64,000 nucleotides of DNA, taken from the NCBI RefSeq assembly GCF_039542035.1, contig NZ_BAABHJ010000002.1, positions 124,001 through 188,000 of the forward strand, read 5' to 3'. The DNA comes from Actinoallomurus liliacearum (lineage in GTDB: Bacteria > Actinomycetota > Actinomycetes > Streptosporangiales > Streptosporangiaceae). The notes under the pieces were generated by a model. It did no database searches, was not told the origin of the DNA, and saw only the letters and a list, made by a program, of their open reading frames with translations. This document shows, piece after piece, positions 1 to 8,128 of this stretch. Positions within the stretch are counted from its first letter, which is position 1; each line of letters begins with the position of its first letter. The position numbers and the translations under genes are program-made.

Positions 1-141
1 GCCCTCAACGCCGCCGACCGGCCCGTCGAGCTCCCCCTTCCGCCCGGCGGCTGGGCGCACGCCGCGGGCGGCGGGCGCATTCACGAAGGACGGTTGAGCC
101 TGCCCGCGGCGGGCTGGGCGATCGCCACCGCAGGCGGCTGA
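1..141 (+). CDS. C-terminal fragment of a probable glycoside hydrolase
   Basis: The frame is open from base 1 to a TGA at 139-141 and gives the last 46 residues of a protein that begins outside the window. The end reads like the small beta-sandwich tail of a GH13-type (or beta-galactosidase-like) enzyme: 'ALNAADRPVELPLPP', then a Gly-rich turn, then 'LSLPAAGWAIA'. Such tails carry no catalytic residues, so the substrate cannot be read. The fold assignment is from memory of these C-terminal domains and is tentative. Confidence 0.4.
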   Translation, partial: ALNAADRPVELPLPPGGWAHAAGGGRIHEGRLSLPAAGWAIATAGG

Positions 142-213
142 CCGCCCCGCGCGTCATCCCCAGGATGGCGGCCGAGGAGAATCGCAGGCCTGCCCGGGCG
201 GCCGATCAACGGG

Positions 214-927
214 TCACGGTGAACAGCGTGACCGGTCGCCCAAGGCCAGATCCACCGCGTGTTCGACATGGATCCGGGTGGAGTCGAATATCGGGATCGG
301 GCTGTCATCGGCGCCGATGAGCAGGGTGATCTCGGTGCAGCCGAGGATGACGGCCTCGGCGCCCTGCCCGGCGAGGCCGGCGATGATCCGGCGGTAGGCG
401 TCGCGTGAGGAGTCCTCGACGCGGCCCTGGGTGAGCTCCTGGTAGATGACGTCGTGCACCAGCGTGCGGTCGGATCCGCCGGGGACGATGACCCGTACGC
501 CGTGCTCGCGCATCCGGGACCGGTAGAAGTCCATCTCCATGGTGAAACGCGTGCCGAGCAGTCCGACGGTCGTGTGGCCGGCTTCGGTGATCCGTGCCGC
601 GGTCGCGTCGACGATATGGACGAACGGCACACTGATCTCGGCCTCGATGGCCTCGGCGACACGGTGCATGGTGTTGGTGCACAGCAGGATCATCCGCGCG
701 CCGCCCTGCTCGAGAGTCCGCGCCGCCTGGGCCAATCGCCGACCGGCGTTCTCCCAGTCGCCGGCGCGCTGCATGGCCTCGATCTCGGCGAAGTCCAGGG
801 TCAGCAGCAGGCTCGGCGCGCAGTGGTGGCCGCCCAGCCGGCGGCGGACCTCCTCGTTGAGGAGCCGGTAGTACTCGGCGGAGGACTCCCAGCTCATGCC
901 GCCGATCAAGCCGATTGTTCGCGTCAT
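214..927 (-). CDS. Aspartate/glutamate racemase family protein
   Basis: 237 aa, full length for the family. These cofactor-independent racemases interconvert D and L amino acids through two cysteines acting as acid and base. Both are present: Cys83 in 'LLCTNTMHRV' and Cys197 in 'VILGCTEIT'. The N-terminal 'GLIGGMSWES' (residues 6-15) is the typical substrate-pocket start. It may act on aspartate, glutamate or another amino acid; specificity cannot be read. It is divergent from a LysR gene at 1006, the usual arrangement in which the LysR protein controls the enzyme gene. There is no clear ribosome binding site before the ATG. Confidence 0.85.
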   Translation of the reverse strand: MTRTIGLIGGMSWESSAEYYRLLNEEVRRRLGGHHCAPSLLLTLDFAEIEAMQRAGDWENAGRRLAQAARTLEQGGARMILLCTNTMHRVAEAIEAEISVPFVHIVDATAARITEAGHTTVGLLGTRFTMEMDFYRSRMREHGVRVIVPGGSDRTLVHDVIYQELTQGRVEDSSRDAYRRIIAGLAGQGAEAVILGCTEITLLIGADDSPIPIFDSTRIHVEHAVDLALGDRSRCSP

Positions 928-1005
928 CGGGCCATCGTGGCGTGACGCGGTGGACCATAGGAAGACCTGGCTTTCTTAGACGAGACCCAAGCAATACTTT
1001 GAGCC

Positions 1006-1914
1006 ATGGACGTCCAGCGCCTGCTCATCCTCCGTCAGATCGCGCGCGCGGGGTCGATCGCGGGTGCCGCCCGCGCACTCGGGTGGACCCAGCCGGCGGT
1101 CAGCCAGCACCTTCGTCAACTGGAGCGCCAGGCCGGCATGGCGCTCGTGGTCCGCCGCCCGCGCGGAGTCCAGCTGACCGAGGCGGGCGAAGTGCTGCTG
1201 CGCCACGCCGACGCCATCGCCGCGCGGCTGCAGGCCGCCGCCGACGACCTGGACGCCCTGACCCACCTGCGCCGGGGCTCCGTCCGGCTGGCCGCCTTCC
1301 CCTCGGCCAGCGCCACCGTCGTCCCGGCCGCCATGAGCCTGCTGAGCCGCCGGCACCCCGGCATCGACGTACGGCTCCGCGAGGCCGAACCTCCCGAGGC
1401 CCTCGACCTGATCAACGCCGGGGAGGTCGATCTGGCCGTGACGTTCACCCATGGCGGAGAGGTACCGCTCGATCCTCCCGGGCTTGTCGGGACGGTGCTG
1501 GGTGAGGACGCCGTACGGCTGGTCCTGCCGCGCTCCCATCCGCACGCCCTGCCGCCGGACCGGCCGGTGAACCTGCGGCTGCTCGCCGGGGAACAGTGGA
1601 TCGCGGGCTGTGCGCGCTGCACCGCGAACCTGCGGCAGACCTGCCAGGAGGCCGGCTTCGTCCCGGACATCCGGCATGGGACCGACGACTACGTGGTCAC
1701 CCAGGCGTTGATCGCTCGCGGGCTGGGCATCGGCCTGCTCCCGCAACTCGCGCTCGACGCCTTCCAGGACCCCGGTGTCACCGTGCGCGCGGCGACACGG
1801 CTCCGGCCCCGCACCCTGCATCTGATCCGTCACCGCGAGGCCGAGCAGATCCCCGCGATACGCAGCGCCGTACGCGCCATCCAGGACGTCCAGGCTTCAG
1901 CTGAGCCCTGCTGA
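1006..1914 (+). CDS. LysR family transcriptional regulator
   Basis: 302 aa. The N-terminal winged helix-turn-helix covers about residues 3-60, with the family pattern 'AGSIAGAARALGWTQPAVSQ' followed by 'RQLERQAG'. The rest is a periplasmic-binding-like effector domain (about 90-290). The 78-bp intergenic region shared with the divergent racemase gene probably holds the operator, making the racemase the likely target (inference). The transcript ends at a very stable hairpin at 1924-1952. The effector is unknown. Confidence 0.9.
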   Translation: MDVQRLLILRQIARAGSIAGAARALGWTQPAVSQHLRQLERQAGMALVVRRPRGVQLTEAGEVLLRHADAIAARLQAAADDLDALTHLRRGSVRLAAFPSASATVVPAAMSLLSRRHPGIDVRLREAEPPEALDLINAGEVDLAVTFTHGGEVPLDPPGLVGTVLGEDAVRLVLPRSHPHALPPDRPVNLRLLAGEQWIAGCARCTANLRQTCQEAGFVPDIRHGTDDYVVTQALIARGLGIGLLPQLALDAFQDPGVTVRAATRLRPRTLHLIRHREAEQIPAIRSAVRAIQDVQASAEPC

Positions 1915-1923
1915 CCGCGAGCG

Positions 1924-1952
1924 GGGCGGCGATCGGGTTCCGATCGCCGCCC
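1924..1952. terminator. Bidirectional hairpin terminator between convergent genes
   Basis: A perfect 13-bp inverted repeat (GGGCGGCGATCGG, loop GTT, CCGATCGCCGCCC) lies between the ends of the LysR gene (1914) and the AhpD-like gene (1966). There is no T tract, as is common for actinomycete hairpin terminators. Confidence 0.8.
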
Positions 1953-1965
1953 ATGGCCGGAACGG

Positions 1966-2421
1966 TCAGTCCCACGTGGTCCCGGCGGGCACCCGGAAGG
2001 TCGTGTTGATGCGATTGAAGAAGTTGGTGATCGCCACCATGAGCACCAGGGCACCGAGCTGCCGCTGGTCGTAATGCCGCACGGCCTCGGCCCAGATCTC
2101 GTCGGTGACCGCGCCGGGCCGGTCGGAGAGCCTGGTCGCGGCCTCGGTGAGCGCGAGCGCGGCCCGCTCGGCGTCGTCGAAGAGCGGGTTCTCGTACCAG
2201 GCGGCGAGGGTGAACAGCTTCTCGGGGCTGACACCGGCCTTGGCCGCGCTCGTGGCGCCGGCGTCGACACAGGCGCTGCAGCCGTTGATCTGGCTCGCGC
2301 GCAGATGCACCAGCTCGAGCGTCTGACGCGGTACGCCGCCGGCGTACACCTCCTTGAAAAGGTGCTGGATGGCCGGCGTGATATCGGGTTGATTCGCCGC
2401 GTTCTGGATGCGTGCTGCCAT
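1966..2421 (-). CDS. Carboxymuconolactone decarboxylase / AhpD-like protein
   Basis: 151 aa, all helical, AhpD-like. The thiol pair is present in 'INGCSACVDAG' (Cys48, Cys51). In peroxidatic AhpD proteins the motif is CxxCxxxH; here the histidine position is Gly55, so full AhpD-type peroxidase chemistry is doubtful. It is divergent from a SigJ-type sigma factor gene, a pairing common in actinobacteria and usually read as an oxidative or thiol-stress module controlled by that sigma factor. The start has a good ribosome binding site (GGAGGAG). Confidence 0.85.
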   Translation of the reverse strand: MAARIQNAANQPDITPAIQHLFKEVYAGGVPRQTLELVHLRASQINGCSACVDAGATSAAKAGVSPEKLFTLAAWYENPLFDDAERAALALTEAATRLSDRPGAVTDEIWAEAVRHYDQRQLGALVLMVAITNFFNRINTTFRVPAGTTWD

Positions 2422-2481
2422 CTCTCCTCCAGGGAGCCTTTGGATCGGTGAACGGCACTACGACGTCCGGTCGCGGCGGAA

Positions 2482-2505
2482 GGTAACGCCGGTCCGGGAG
2501 TTACC
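2482..2505. promoter_or_regulatory. Inverted repeat in the sigJ/ahpD-like divergent promoter region
   Basis: GGTAAC and GTTACC are separated by 12 bases, midway between the divergent starts at 2421 and 2560. The position suits an operator or paired promoter elements serving both genes, but no regulator can be named. Confidence 0.35.
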
Positions 2506-2559
2506 TCACCGGCGCGCGATGCGTCCTGGTAGTGACACCGCCGTACGCCAAGGAGAACC

Positions 2560-3432
2560 GTGACCGTAGAGGAAGAGTTCGCCGCGGAGTTCGAGACACA
2601 GCGCTCGTATCTTCACGCGATCGCGTTCCGCATGCTCGGCTCGCACGCTGATGCGGATGACGCCGTCCAAGAGGCGTGGCTGCGGCTCGCGCGGTCCGGC
2701 CGCGGCGGCATCCAGGACCTGCGCGGCTGGCTCACCACGGTGACGAGCCGGATCTGCCTGGACGCGCTTCGCAGGCGCGGGGCGCGGGGCGAGCAGCCCC
2801 TCGAACTTCACGTCGGCGCACTTCCGCGGGAGGCGATCGGCGACTCTCGAATCGATCCCGAGGAGGAGGCCGTGCTGGCCGAGTCCGTCGGCCTCGCGCT
2901 GTACGTCGTCATGGACGCCCTCACCCCGGCGGAACGGGTGTCATTCGTGCTCCATGACATCTTCGCGGTCCCGTTCGACGCGATCGCCGCCGTCCTCGGC
3001 CGCAGCACCGCGGCCGCCAAGATGCTCGCCAGCCGGGCCCGGGGACGGCTGCGGTCGGGCGTACCTACGGCCGACGCCAACGCCGCGGCCCGGGACGTCG
3101 TCGACGCGTTCCTCGCGGCGGCGGGCCGGGGCGACGTCGCAGCGCTGTTGAGCGTGCTCGCGCCCGGGGTCGAGATGCGGGCCCAGGGTCCCGAGGGGAC
3201 CGTCGTCGTCCGCGGCGCGGACGAGGTCGCCGCGCAGGCGGCGCGGTTCGCGCGCCCGGACGCGCTGGGGCATCCGGTGCTCGTGGACGGCGTCCCGGGC
3301 GTTCTCATCACCGTTCGCGGACGGCCGGTCACCGTCATGGCCTTCACGGTCGCGGACGGTGCCGTCACCGCGATCCGCGCACTGACCGACCCGGCCCGGC
3401 TGGGCCAGGTCGTTCCGTCGTGGGTCGCGTGA
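2560..3432 (+). CDS. sigJ: ECF RNA polymerase sigma factor, SigJ family
   Basis: 290 aa, longer than a minimal ECF sigma factor. Region 2 is near residues 12-45 ('AIAFRMLGSHADADDAVQEA', core and -10 recognition), region 4 near 115-165 ('LTPAERVSFVLHDIF', -35 recognition). A SnoaL/NTF2-like C-terminal domain (about 180-290) is the hallmark of the SigJ (ECF41) group, where it modulates activity in place of an anti-sigma factor. The divergent AhpD-like gene is the usual target in this group. The GTG start has an AAGGAG site 5 bases upstream. Confidence 0.9.
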   Translation: MTVEEEFAAEFETQRSYLHAIAFRMLGSHADADDAVQEAWLRLARSGRGGIQDLRGWLTTVTSRICLDALRRRGARGEQPLELHVGALPREAIGDSRIDPEEEAVLAESVGLALYVVMDALTPAERVSFVLHDIFAVPFDAIAAVLGRSTAAAKMLASRARGRLRSGVPTADANAAARDVVDAFLAAAGRGDVAALLSVLAPGVEMRAQGPEGTVVVRGADEVAAQAARFARPDALGHPVLVDGVPGVLITVRGRPVTVMAFTVADGAVTAIRALTDPARLGQVVPSWVA

Positions 3433-3488
3433 CCGTGCGGCTTCCCGGGGGGATCGTCACCCGGATGGCCGAGACGTACGGCCAGGGC

Positions 3489-3514
3489 CGGAGGCGGTGC
3501 GCGCACCGCCTCCG
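3489..3514. terminator. Bidirectional hairpin terminator
   Basis: A 26-bp perfect palindrome with half-site CGGAGGCGGTGCG lies between the convergent ends of sigJ (3432) and the F420/PPOX gene (3568). Without a spacer it would form a stem with a small loop. Confidence 0.7.
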
Positions 3515-3567
3515 CCGCGCTCGGTGCCGGTCCGCTCCGGAGAGGGCAGGAGCCCCGGTGCGGTGCC

Positions 3568-3957
3568 TCACACCGTGCGGCTCGCCCGAGGCCCGTCGAG
3601 ATTCCACGAGACGATCTTGGTGGGGGTGATCCTGATCATCTCTCGGGACATGCCGGGCACGGGCGGCTCCTGGTCGGTCAGCGCCACCGCGTTGCCCCGG
3701 ATCTCGATGCCCCGGGGCGCCCAGGGATCGATCGTCGCCAGGTCGTCCACGACGAACGCGACCGTGCTGCCCTGCTGGACGTTCCGGAACTTCTTCGACC
3801 TGCCCATCGCGCCCCCGCCGATGAAGATCGTGCCGGTACCGGCATCGAGGTGGAAATTGGTCGGGTTGTTCTGCACCTGCCCGTCGGGCGAGACGGTGGC
3901 CAGCCGCCCGATGTGCTGTGTGGCCAGGTAGTCGAGTTCGGCCTGGGTGAAGATCAT
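3568..3957 (-). CDS. PPOX-class, probably F420-dependent, oxidoreductase
   Basis: 129 aa, the usual size of single-domain split beta-barrel flavin/deazaflavin proteins. Family features are 'IGRLATVSPDGQVQNNP' at residues 16-32 and 'VAFVVDDL' in the middle strand. Such proteins bind F420, FMN or heme-related ligands and reduce small molecules. It starts 3 bases after the end of the erythromycin-esterase-like gene, so it is the third gene of an operon with that gene and the Vat-like acetyltransferase. Substrate is unknown. Confidence 0.85.
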   Translation of the reverse strand: MIFTQAELDYLATQHIGRLATVSPDGQVQNNPTNFHLDAGTGTIFIGGGAMGRSKKFRNVQQGSTVAFVVDDLATIDPWAPRGIEIRGNAVALTDQEPPVPGMSREMIRITPTKIVSWNLDGPRASRTV

Positions 3958-3960
3958 GTG

Positions 3961-5241
3961 TCAGTCCTTCCGACGGACGTCGTCGATCACGGTGGAGGTC
4001 GAGGTGTTGAGGACGCCGTCGAACGCGTCGATGACGGGGGTGTGCAGGTAGGCGCTCTGGATCCGGACGCGGTCGGGGCCGGGGGTCTCCGGGTGTGCCC
4101 GGCGAAGATCGGCGATGCTGAGCCCGAGGCCGGCGTCGGCGAAGGCGGCTTCGATGCTTCCCTGCTCGGGCGGCTCCAGTGCGGTGTCGTCGATGGTGAA
4201 ACCGAAGCGCGCCTTCTCGTCGGGGCGCATGTCGGCCGTGTGCCCGTTGACGCTCGTCAGGGCGAGGGCGAAGTACTCATGGCCGAGAACGCCGTGCAGG
4301 TGCTGTCCCATCGGCAGCCCCGTGAGGTGACCGTTGAACGAGACCGACGTTTTCTGGATGTGGGCGTTGTGGGCCGCCAGCACGATGCGGGTCCCGGGTT
4401 CGGAACGCTCCAGGTGCCACCGGACCGACCCGGCCATGTAGACGTCCCGGGCCGAGGTGTCGGCGGTCAGGCCGCTTCCGGCGAAGAGGTCGGCCATGGC
4501 GCGGAAGCCGTAGTCCGCGTGACAGGCGGCTTCGAGGCGACGCAGGGCGATGTCGTAGCCGCGCCGGTCACCGCGGGAGACGTACAGCGGTTCGACGGCG
4601 CGGAACCGGATGAGCAGGCGCATCAGGATCGCGCTGAGGGTGTCCTGTTCGGCGGTGGCCAGGCGGGTCCAGGCCGGTGCGGCCGAGGCCGCGGAGGCTC
4701 CGGCGAACGATCCGGCGATCCGCATCGCCGTCTGGACCGCCGGCAGGGTTTCGGGATCGATCTGGCGCAGATAGTCGGCGACCGGGGCCAGGGCGGGAAG
4801 CAACGATCCACCGGCCGCCGGGATGTCGATCCCGGCGAAACGCACCGGCTTCGAGGCCGTGGCGTTGTGCCGGCGCATCCAGCGCAGCGGCTCGTCGACT
4901 CCCACGGGGATCGTCTCGGCGAGATGGGCCGACAGATCATCGTCCGTACCCTCGCCCTGGGCCCAGGCGTCGAGGGGGAAACCTTCGCTGAAGCCGTATT
5001 CGACGGCCAGGACGGTGAAACCACAGCGTTCGACCAGGAACCGCAGGATGCGCCGGCGCATGAGTGAGAACTCGGTGATGAAGTGGGAGTTCTCTCCGAT
5101 TGCGACCACGCGCGCGCCGCCGATGATGTCGCGCAGCGGTTCCAGGTCGTCGAGCGGCGCCTCAGGGTCGAGGTGGGTGAGCGGGACGGCATGGCCGCGA
5201 AGCCAGCCGGCGAAGGGACCGTGGTCGGACGGAACAGGCAT
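3961..5241 (-). CDS. Erythromycin esterase family protein
   Basis: 426 aa from the ATG at 5241; the frame stays open upstream but only into the preceding gene. EreA/EreB-type enzymes open macrolide lactone rings by hydrolysis. The expected active-site pattern is visible: 'VAIGENSHFITEF' (Glu50, His53), 'VLAVEYGFSEG' (Glu81) and 'LAAHNAHIQK' toward the middle. Many chromosomal members are not macrolide esterases, so the substrate is uncertain. The neighbour upstream is a Vat/CatB-like acetyltransferase, so two classes of antibiotic-modifying enzyme sit side by side in what looks like one operon. Confidence 0.85.
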   Translation of the reverse strand: MPVPSDHGPFAGWLRGHAVPLTHLDPEAPLDDLEPLRDIIGGARVVAIGENSHFITEFSLMRRRILRFLVERCGFTVLAVEYGFSEGFPLDAWAQGEGTDDDLSAHLAETIPVGVDEPLRWMRRHNATASKPVRFAGIDIPAAGGSLLPALAPVADYLRQIDPETLPAVQTAMRIAGSFAGASAASAAPAWTRLATAEQDTLSAILMRLLIRFRAVEPLYVSRGDRRGYDIALRRLEAACHADYGFRAMADLFAGSGLTADTSARDVYMAGSVRWHLERSEPGTRIVLAAHNAHIQKTSVSFNGHLTGLPMGQHLHGVLGHEYFALALTSVNGHTADMRPDEKARFGFTIDDTALEPPEQGSIEAAFADAGLGLSIADLRRAHPETPGPDRVRIQSAYLHTPVIDAFDGVLNTSTSTVIDDVRRKD

Positions 5242-5279
5242 GCTGACAGCTCGATTCTCAGTGCTGGAACGCGGGTGGA

Positions 5280-5930
5280 TCACCGGTGCGGGAGCGCGGG
5301 CGCAGCGTCCTCCAGGTCGTCGATGCTTCCGGACATGATCGTGCGGAGGTGCTCGGTGATGTGCTGGAGCGGCCAGTCCCACCAGGCCAGGGCCAGGAGG
5401 CGGTCGATGTCCGCGTCGCTGTGGCGGCGGCGGATGAGCCTGGCGGGGTTGCCGCCGACGATGCCGTAGTCGGGGACGTCGTCGACGACGACGGATCCGG
5501 AGGCGATGATCGCGCCGTGGCCGATGCGGACGCCGGGCATCACCATGGACCCGTATCCGAGCCAGACGTCGTTGCCGACGACGGTGTCGCCCCGCCCGGG
5601 CAGGCCGGTGATGAGGTCGAAGTGCTCGGCCCAGGAACCGCCCATGATCGGGAAGGGGAACGTCGAGGGGCCGTCCATGCGGTGGTTGGCGCCGTTCATG
5701 ATGAACCGCACGCCCTCGGCCAGCGCGCAGAACCTCCCGATGATCAGCTTTTCCGGGCCGTAGTGGTACAGCACGTTACGGGCCTGGAAAGCGGTCGGAT
5801 CGTCCGGATCGTCGTAGTAGGAGAACTCTCCGATCTCGATCAGCGGCGAGGTGACCAGCGGCTTGAGCAGCACCACCCGCGGCTGCTCGGGCATCGGATG
5901 CACCACCGTCGGGTCGGGGGCGGTCGGCAT
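5280..5930 (-). CDS. CatB/Vat-like O-acetyltransferase (hexapeptide-repeat)
   Basis: 216 aa, the normal size of xenobiotic acetyltransferases such as streptogramin (Vat) and type B chloramphenicol enzymes. The left-handed beta-helix repeats are clear ('VVGNDVWLGYGSMVMPGVRI', then 'IASGSVVV'), with the flap motif 'FIMNGANHRMDG' holding the probable catalytic His83 and the typical end 'VGGNPARLIRRR'. It would move acetyl from acetyl-CoA to a drug hydroxyl. The start has GGAAGGAAAC upstream. First gene of an operon with the esterase-like and F420/PPOX genes; divergent from a TetR gene at 6156. Confidence 0.85.
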   Translation of the reverse strand: MPTAPDPTVVHPMPEQPRVVLLKPLVTSPLIEIGEFSYYDDPDDPTAFQARNVLYHYGPEKLIIGRFCALAEGVRFIMNGANHRMDGPSTFPFPIMGGSWAEHFDLITGLPGRGDTVVGNDVWLGYGSMVMPGVRIGHGAIIASGSVVVDDVPDYGIVGGNPARLIRRRHSDADIDRLLALAWWDWPLQHITEHLRTIMSGSIDDLEDAAPALPHR

Positions 5931-5975
5931 CGGCAGTCGTTTCCTTCCTGCAGGGGGTGTTCGCGGCTTGGGGCG

Positions 5976-6083
5976 TCAGGCCCTGCGGCGGACGCCGAGC
6001 CGTACGCCCAGGTGGGCGGTCGCGTCCGGCGGCAGTCGCCCGTCCTGGGCGAGATGGCCGACGTCGCCGTCGGCCCGAAGACT
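5976..6083 (-). other. Possible C-terminal remnant of a lost gene
   Basis: Between the acetyltransferase and the TetR gene a 36-codon open stretch with coding-like composition ends in TGA and follows two adjacent TAG codons, so it has no start. It contains 'GRLPPDATAHLGVRLGV'. No family is recognised. It may be the tail of a deleted gene or simply leader sequence. Confidence 0.25.
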
Positions 6084-6097
6084 CTACTAGTGCGACA

Positions 6098-6108
6098 AAT
6101 GCTGCATT
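6098..6108. promoter_or_regulatory. Small palindrome in the acetyltransferase/TetR intergenic region
   Basis: AATGCTGCATT is an 11-bp palindrome in the only AT-rich part of the divergent region, 48 bases before the TetR start. It could be the operator of that TetR protein. Support is positional only. Confidence 0.3.
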
Positions 6109-6155
6109 AAGATACTGCCACGACGCCGTCCCACCGAGCAACCGGATTACCAGCG

Positions 6156-6803
6156 ATGACTCCCCCAGCACCACGACCGGAGGACACCCGGCCCGTGCCA
6201 CCGACCCGACGCCGCCCCGGCGGCCGGACTGCCCGTATCCGCACGCAGGTGCTCGACGCGGTCCTCGCGGAACTCGGCGAGCACGGTTATGACGGGCTCA
6301 CCATGGACGCCGTCGCCGCCCGCGCCGGCGTGCACCGCGCGACGGTATACCGGCGCTGGGGAGACGTCGGCGGCCTGCTCGCCGACGTCCTCGACGCGGC
6401 GAGCGACGACGACTGGCAGCCCCCGGACACCGGTTCACTGGAAGGCGACCTGGCAGCGCTGAACCATGAGATCCAGGCGGCCATGACCGCCCAGCCGCCG
6501 ATCATGGCGGCCCTGATCGCCGCCTCGTTCCGCTCCGAGAAGGCCGACCACGCCCAACGGCGGCTCTGGGAGGACCGGTACGCCCGCTGCGAGAACATCG
6601 TCGGCCGGGCCGTCCAGCGCGGCGAACTCCCGCCGCGCACCGACGCCCGGCGACTGCTCATCGCCGCCACCGCGCCCCTGTACCACCACCTGGTGCTTCT
6701 CCGCACGCCATCCGACCCGGACCTGCCCGGTCAGGCGGCCAGGACCGCCGCCCTCGCCGCGTCCGCCGGCGCCTTCGCCGAGCCCCCGGCCGGCGACACC
6801 TGA
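6156..6803 (+). CDS. TetR/AcrR family transcriptional regulator
   Basis: 215 aa. The DNA-binding domain is at about residues 27-75 ('YDGLTMDAVAARAGVHRATV', then 'YRRW'), preceded by a basic tail. The C-terminal part (90-200) is the variable ligand-binding helical domain. It is divergent from the Vat-like/erythromycin-esterase-like operon and so is the obvious candidate repressor of those genes, with an antibiotic-like ligand (inference). GTG at 6195 is an alternative start. Confidence 0.9.
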   Translation: MTPPAPRPEDTRPVPPTRRRPGGRTARIRTQVLDAVLAELGEHGYDGLTMDAVAARAGVHRATVYRRWGDVGGLLADVLDAASDDDWQPPDTGSLEGDLAALNHEIQAAMTAQPPIMAALIAASFRSEKADHAQRRLWEDRYARCENIVGRAVQRGELPPRTDARRLLIAATAPLYHHLVLLRTPSDPDLPGQAARTAALAASAGAFAEPPAGDT

Positions 6804-6943
6804 CGGGCCCGGCCCGCCCCACGGCCGAGCGGGAACAACCGCACATGCCGATCGCCGAGTACACATGCCGACGGCCCGGCGGGCGGCCTCTGACCACGCG
6901 TGCGGGTCGGGGCGGGCGGCGGCGGCGCGCGCCAGGGTCTGGA

Positions 6944-7360
6944 TCAGTGTCCGCTCGATGCCGGCCGGCAGGGAGCGGCCCGGTCGGCGAGGATGTCCTC
7001 GTAGACGCCGACCTTGTAGTTCACCAGGTCCAGGCACCGGGTCAGGTCGCCGATCTGGGCGCTGACCCGCTCCCCGTGCGCGCGCAGGAGCGCCAGGCGC
7101 TCCTCCTCGTTGCCGTCCCCTTCGCGGACGAGTTCGGTGTAGCGGCGGATCGCCGGCAGCGGCATGCCGGAGGCCCGCAGGATGATGCACACGGTCAGCC
7201 ACTCGACGTCGTTCTCGCTGTAGACCCGGCGACCGGCCGGGTCGCGCCGCACCGGGTCGACCAATACGCCCTCACGCTCGTAGAAGCGCAGCGCGTGCAC
7301 GCTCAGGCCCGTTCGCTCGGCGACCTGCCCGATGCTCAGCAGGGATGCGGAATCCGGCAT
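6944..7360 (-). CDS. MerR family transcriptional regulator
   Basis: 138 aa. The N-terminal winged helix has the standard pattern 'SIGQVAERTGLSVHALRFYE' (residues 9-28) and 'RVYSENDVEWL'. A long coiled-coil helix follows ('EEERLALLRAHGERVSAQI', about 85-103). No metal-binding cysteine pattern is seen, so it is more like the organic-ligand MerR group. The last residues overlap a different coding-like frame that continues to about 6865 ('GIERTLIQTLARAAAARPDP' and on), suggesting the 3' side has been rearranged and the original neighbour lost. Confidence 0.85.
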   Translation of the reverse strand: MPDSASLLSIGQVAERTGLSVHALRFYEREGVLVDPVRRDPAGRRVYSENDVEWLTVCIILRASGMPLPAIRRYTELVREGDGNEEERLALLRAHGERVSAQIGDLTRCLDLVNYKVGVYEDILADRAAPCRPASSGH

Positions 7361-7374
7361 GCCGCCCAGCGTAG

Positions 7375-8045
7375 GCCTCCGTCCTCACCCGTCGCCCGTC
7401 GAGAGCTCCCCCACTCACGTGGGATGTCGCGTTCGCCCAACTGATCCGCAAAGACCGCCAGGGCTACTGGGGCAACTGGTCGCTGAACCCGGCGATCGTC
7501 CCCGGCGCGGTCGGCGTCCTGGACCCCGGTGCCGGGACCTTCACCCCGGCCGACAAGGTGATCCCCGAGCTGACGACCACCTCGCGGCCCGTCTCCCAGC
7601 AGTGGTCGGTCATGTCCAAGCACGTGTCGCGCCAGGAGACCGACCTCGGCGCCGACGCGACGGTCGTGGACCCCGACACGGGGACCAAGGTCAACGCCGA
7701 GGTCACGGTCTCCTGGTCTCTCGAGCGGTCCGAGTCGCTGATCTCCGAGTTCGCGGTCACCTCCGAGGAATTCCTCGACCCCGGTCTGCTCACCCGCCAG
7801 ATCGAATGGCTGGAACAGATCGCCGACAGGCAGAACATGAGGGCCTCCCGATTCCGGTGCCCATCGCGTACACCTTCACGTCCTTCGACGGCAGGGTGCT
7901 GATCGAGAAGTGGACGAGCGTCCTCGGCTCCTTCGAACTGCTGCTGAACAGCGTCATCGGCGACGGCGTACGTCAGATCGACCTCCACGGCGCATGGCCG
8001 GGCGGCAACTCGGCGGTGGACGTCCAGGCGGGCAAGAGCTACTGA
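7375..8045 (+). pseudogene. Broken gene of unknown function (no start, one frameshift)
   Basis: A coding-like stretch runs in frame 1 from just after a TAG at 7372-7374, with no ATG, GTG or TTG before a GTG at 7558, although the sequence already looks like folded protein at 'KDRQGYWGNWSLNPAIVPGA'. It stays in frame to about 7840 ('EWLEQIADRQN') and continues in another frame with 'LPIPVPIAYTFTSFDGRVLI' to TGA at 8043-8045. The shift suits a 1-base deletion. It could also be two small genes, but the lack of a start favours decay. I do not recognise the family. Confidence 0.5.
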
Positions 8046-8059
8046 ATCCACTGAACACA

Positions 8060-8103
8060 CCGGAGGGCGGCCTCCGGCGATGCCCGGCGGTGACCGCCGG
8101 GCA
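8060..8103. terminator. Tandem hairpins, probable bidirectional terminator
   Basis: Two hairpins follow each other: CCGGAGG-GCGG-CCTCCGG at 8060-8077 and TGCCCGGCGG-TGA-CCGCCGGGCA at 8081-8103. They lie between the end of the broken gene and the end of the convergent VOC gene (8129). Confidence 0.75.
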
Positions 8104-8128
8104 CCGCCGCGGAGTCACGGCGCTGGGT

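Noticed and set aside
3850..5067. A 405-codon plus-strand open frame opposite the erythromycin-esterase-like gene
   Set aside because: Its product is Gly/Val/Asp-rich antisense text with no domain; the opposite strand codes a clear enzyme.
6804..6990. Coding-like minus-strand text overlapping the MerR 3' end ('GIERTLIQTLARAAAARPDP')
   Set aside because: No start, no family recognised and it overlaps a good gene; kept only as a hint of rearrangement.
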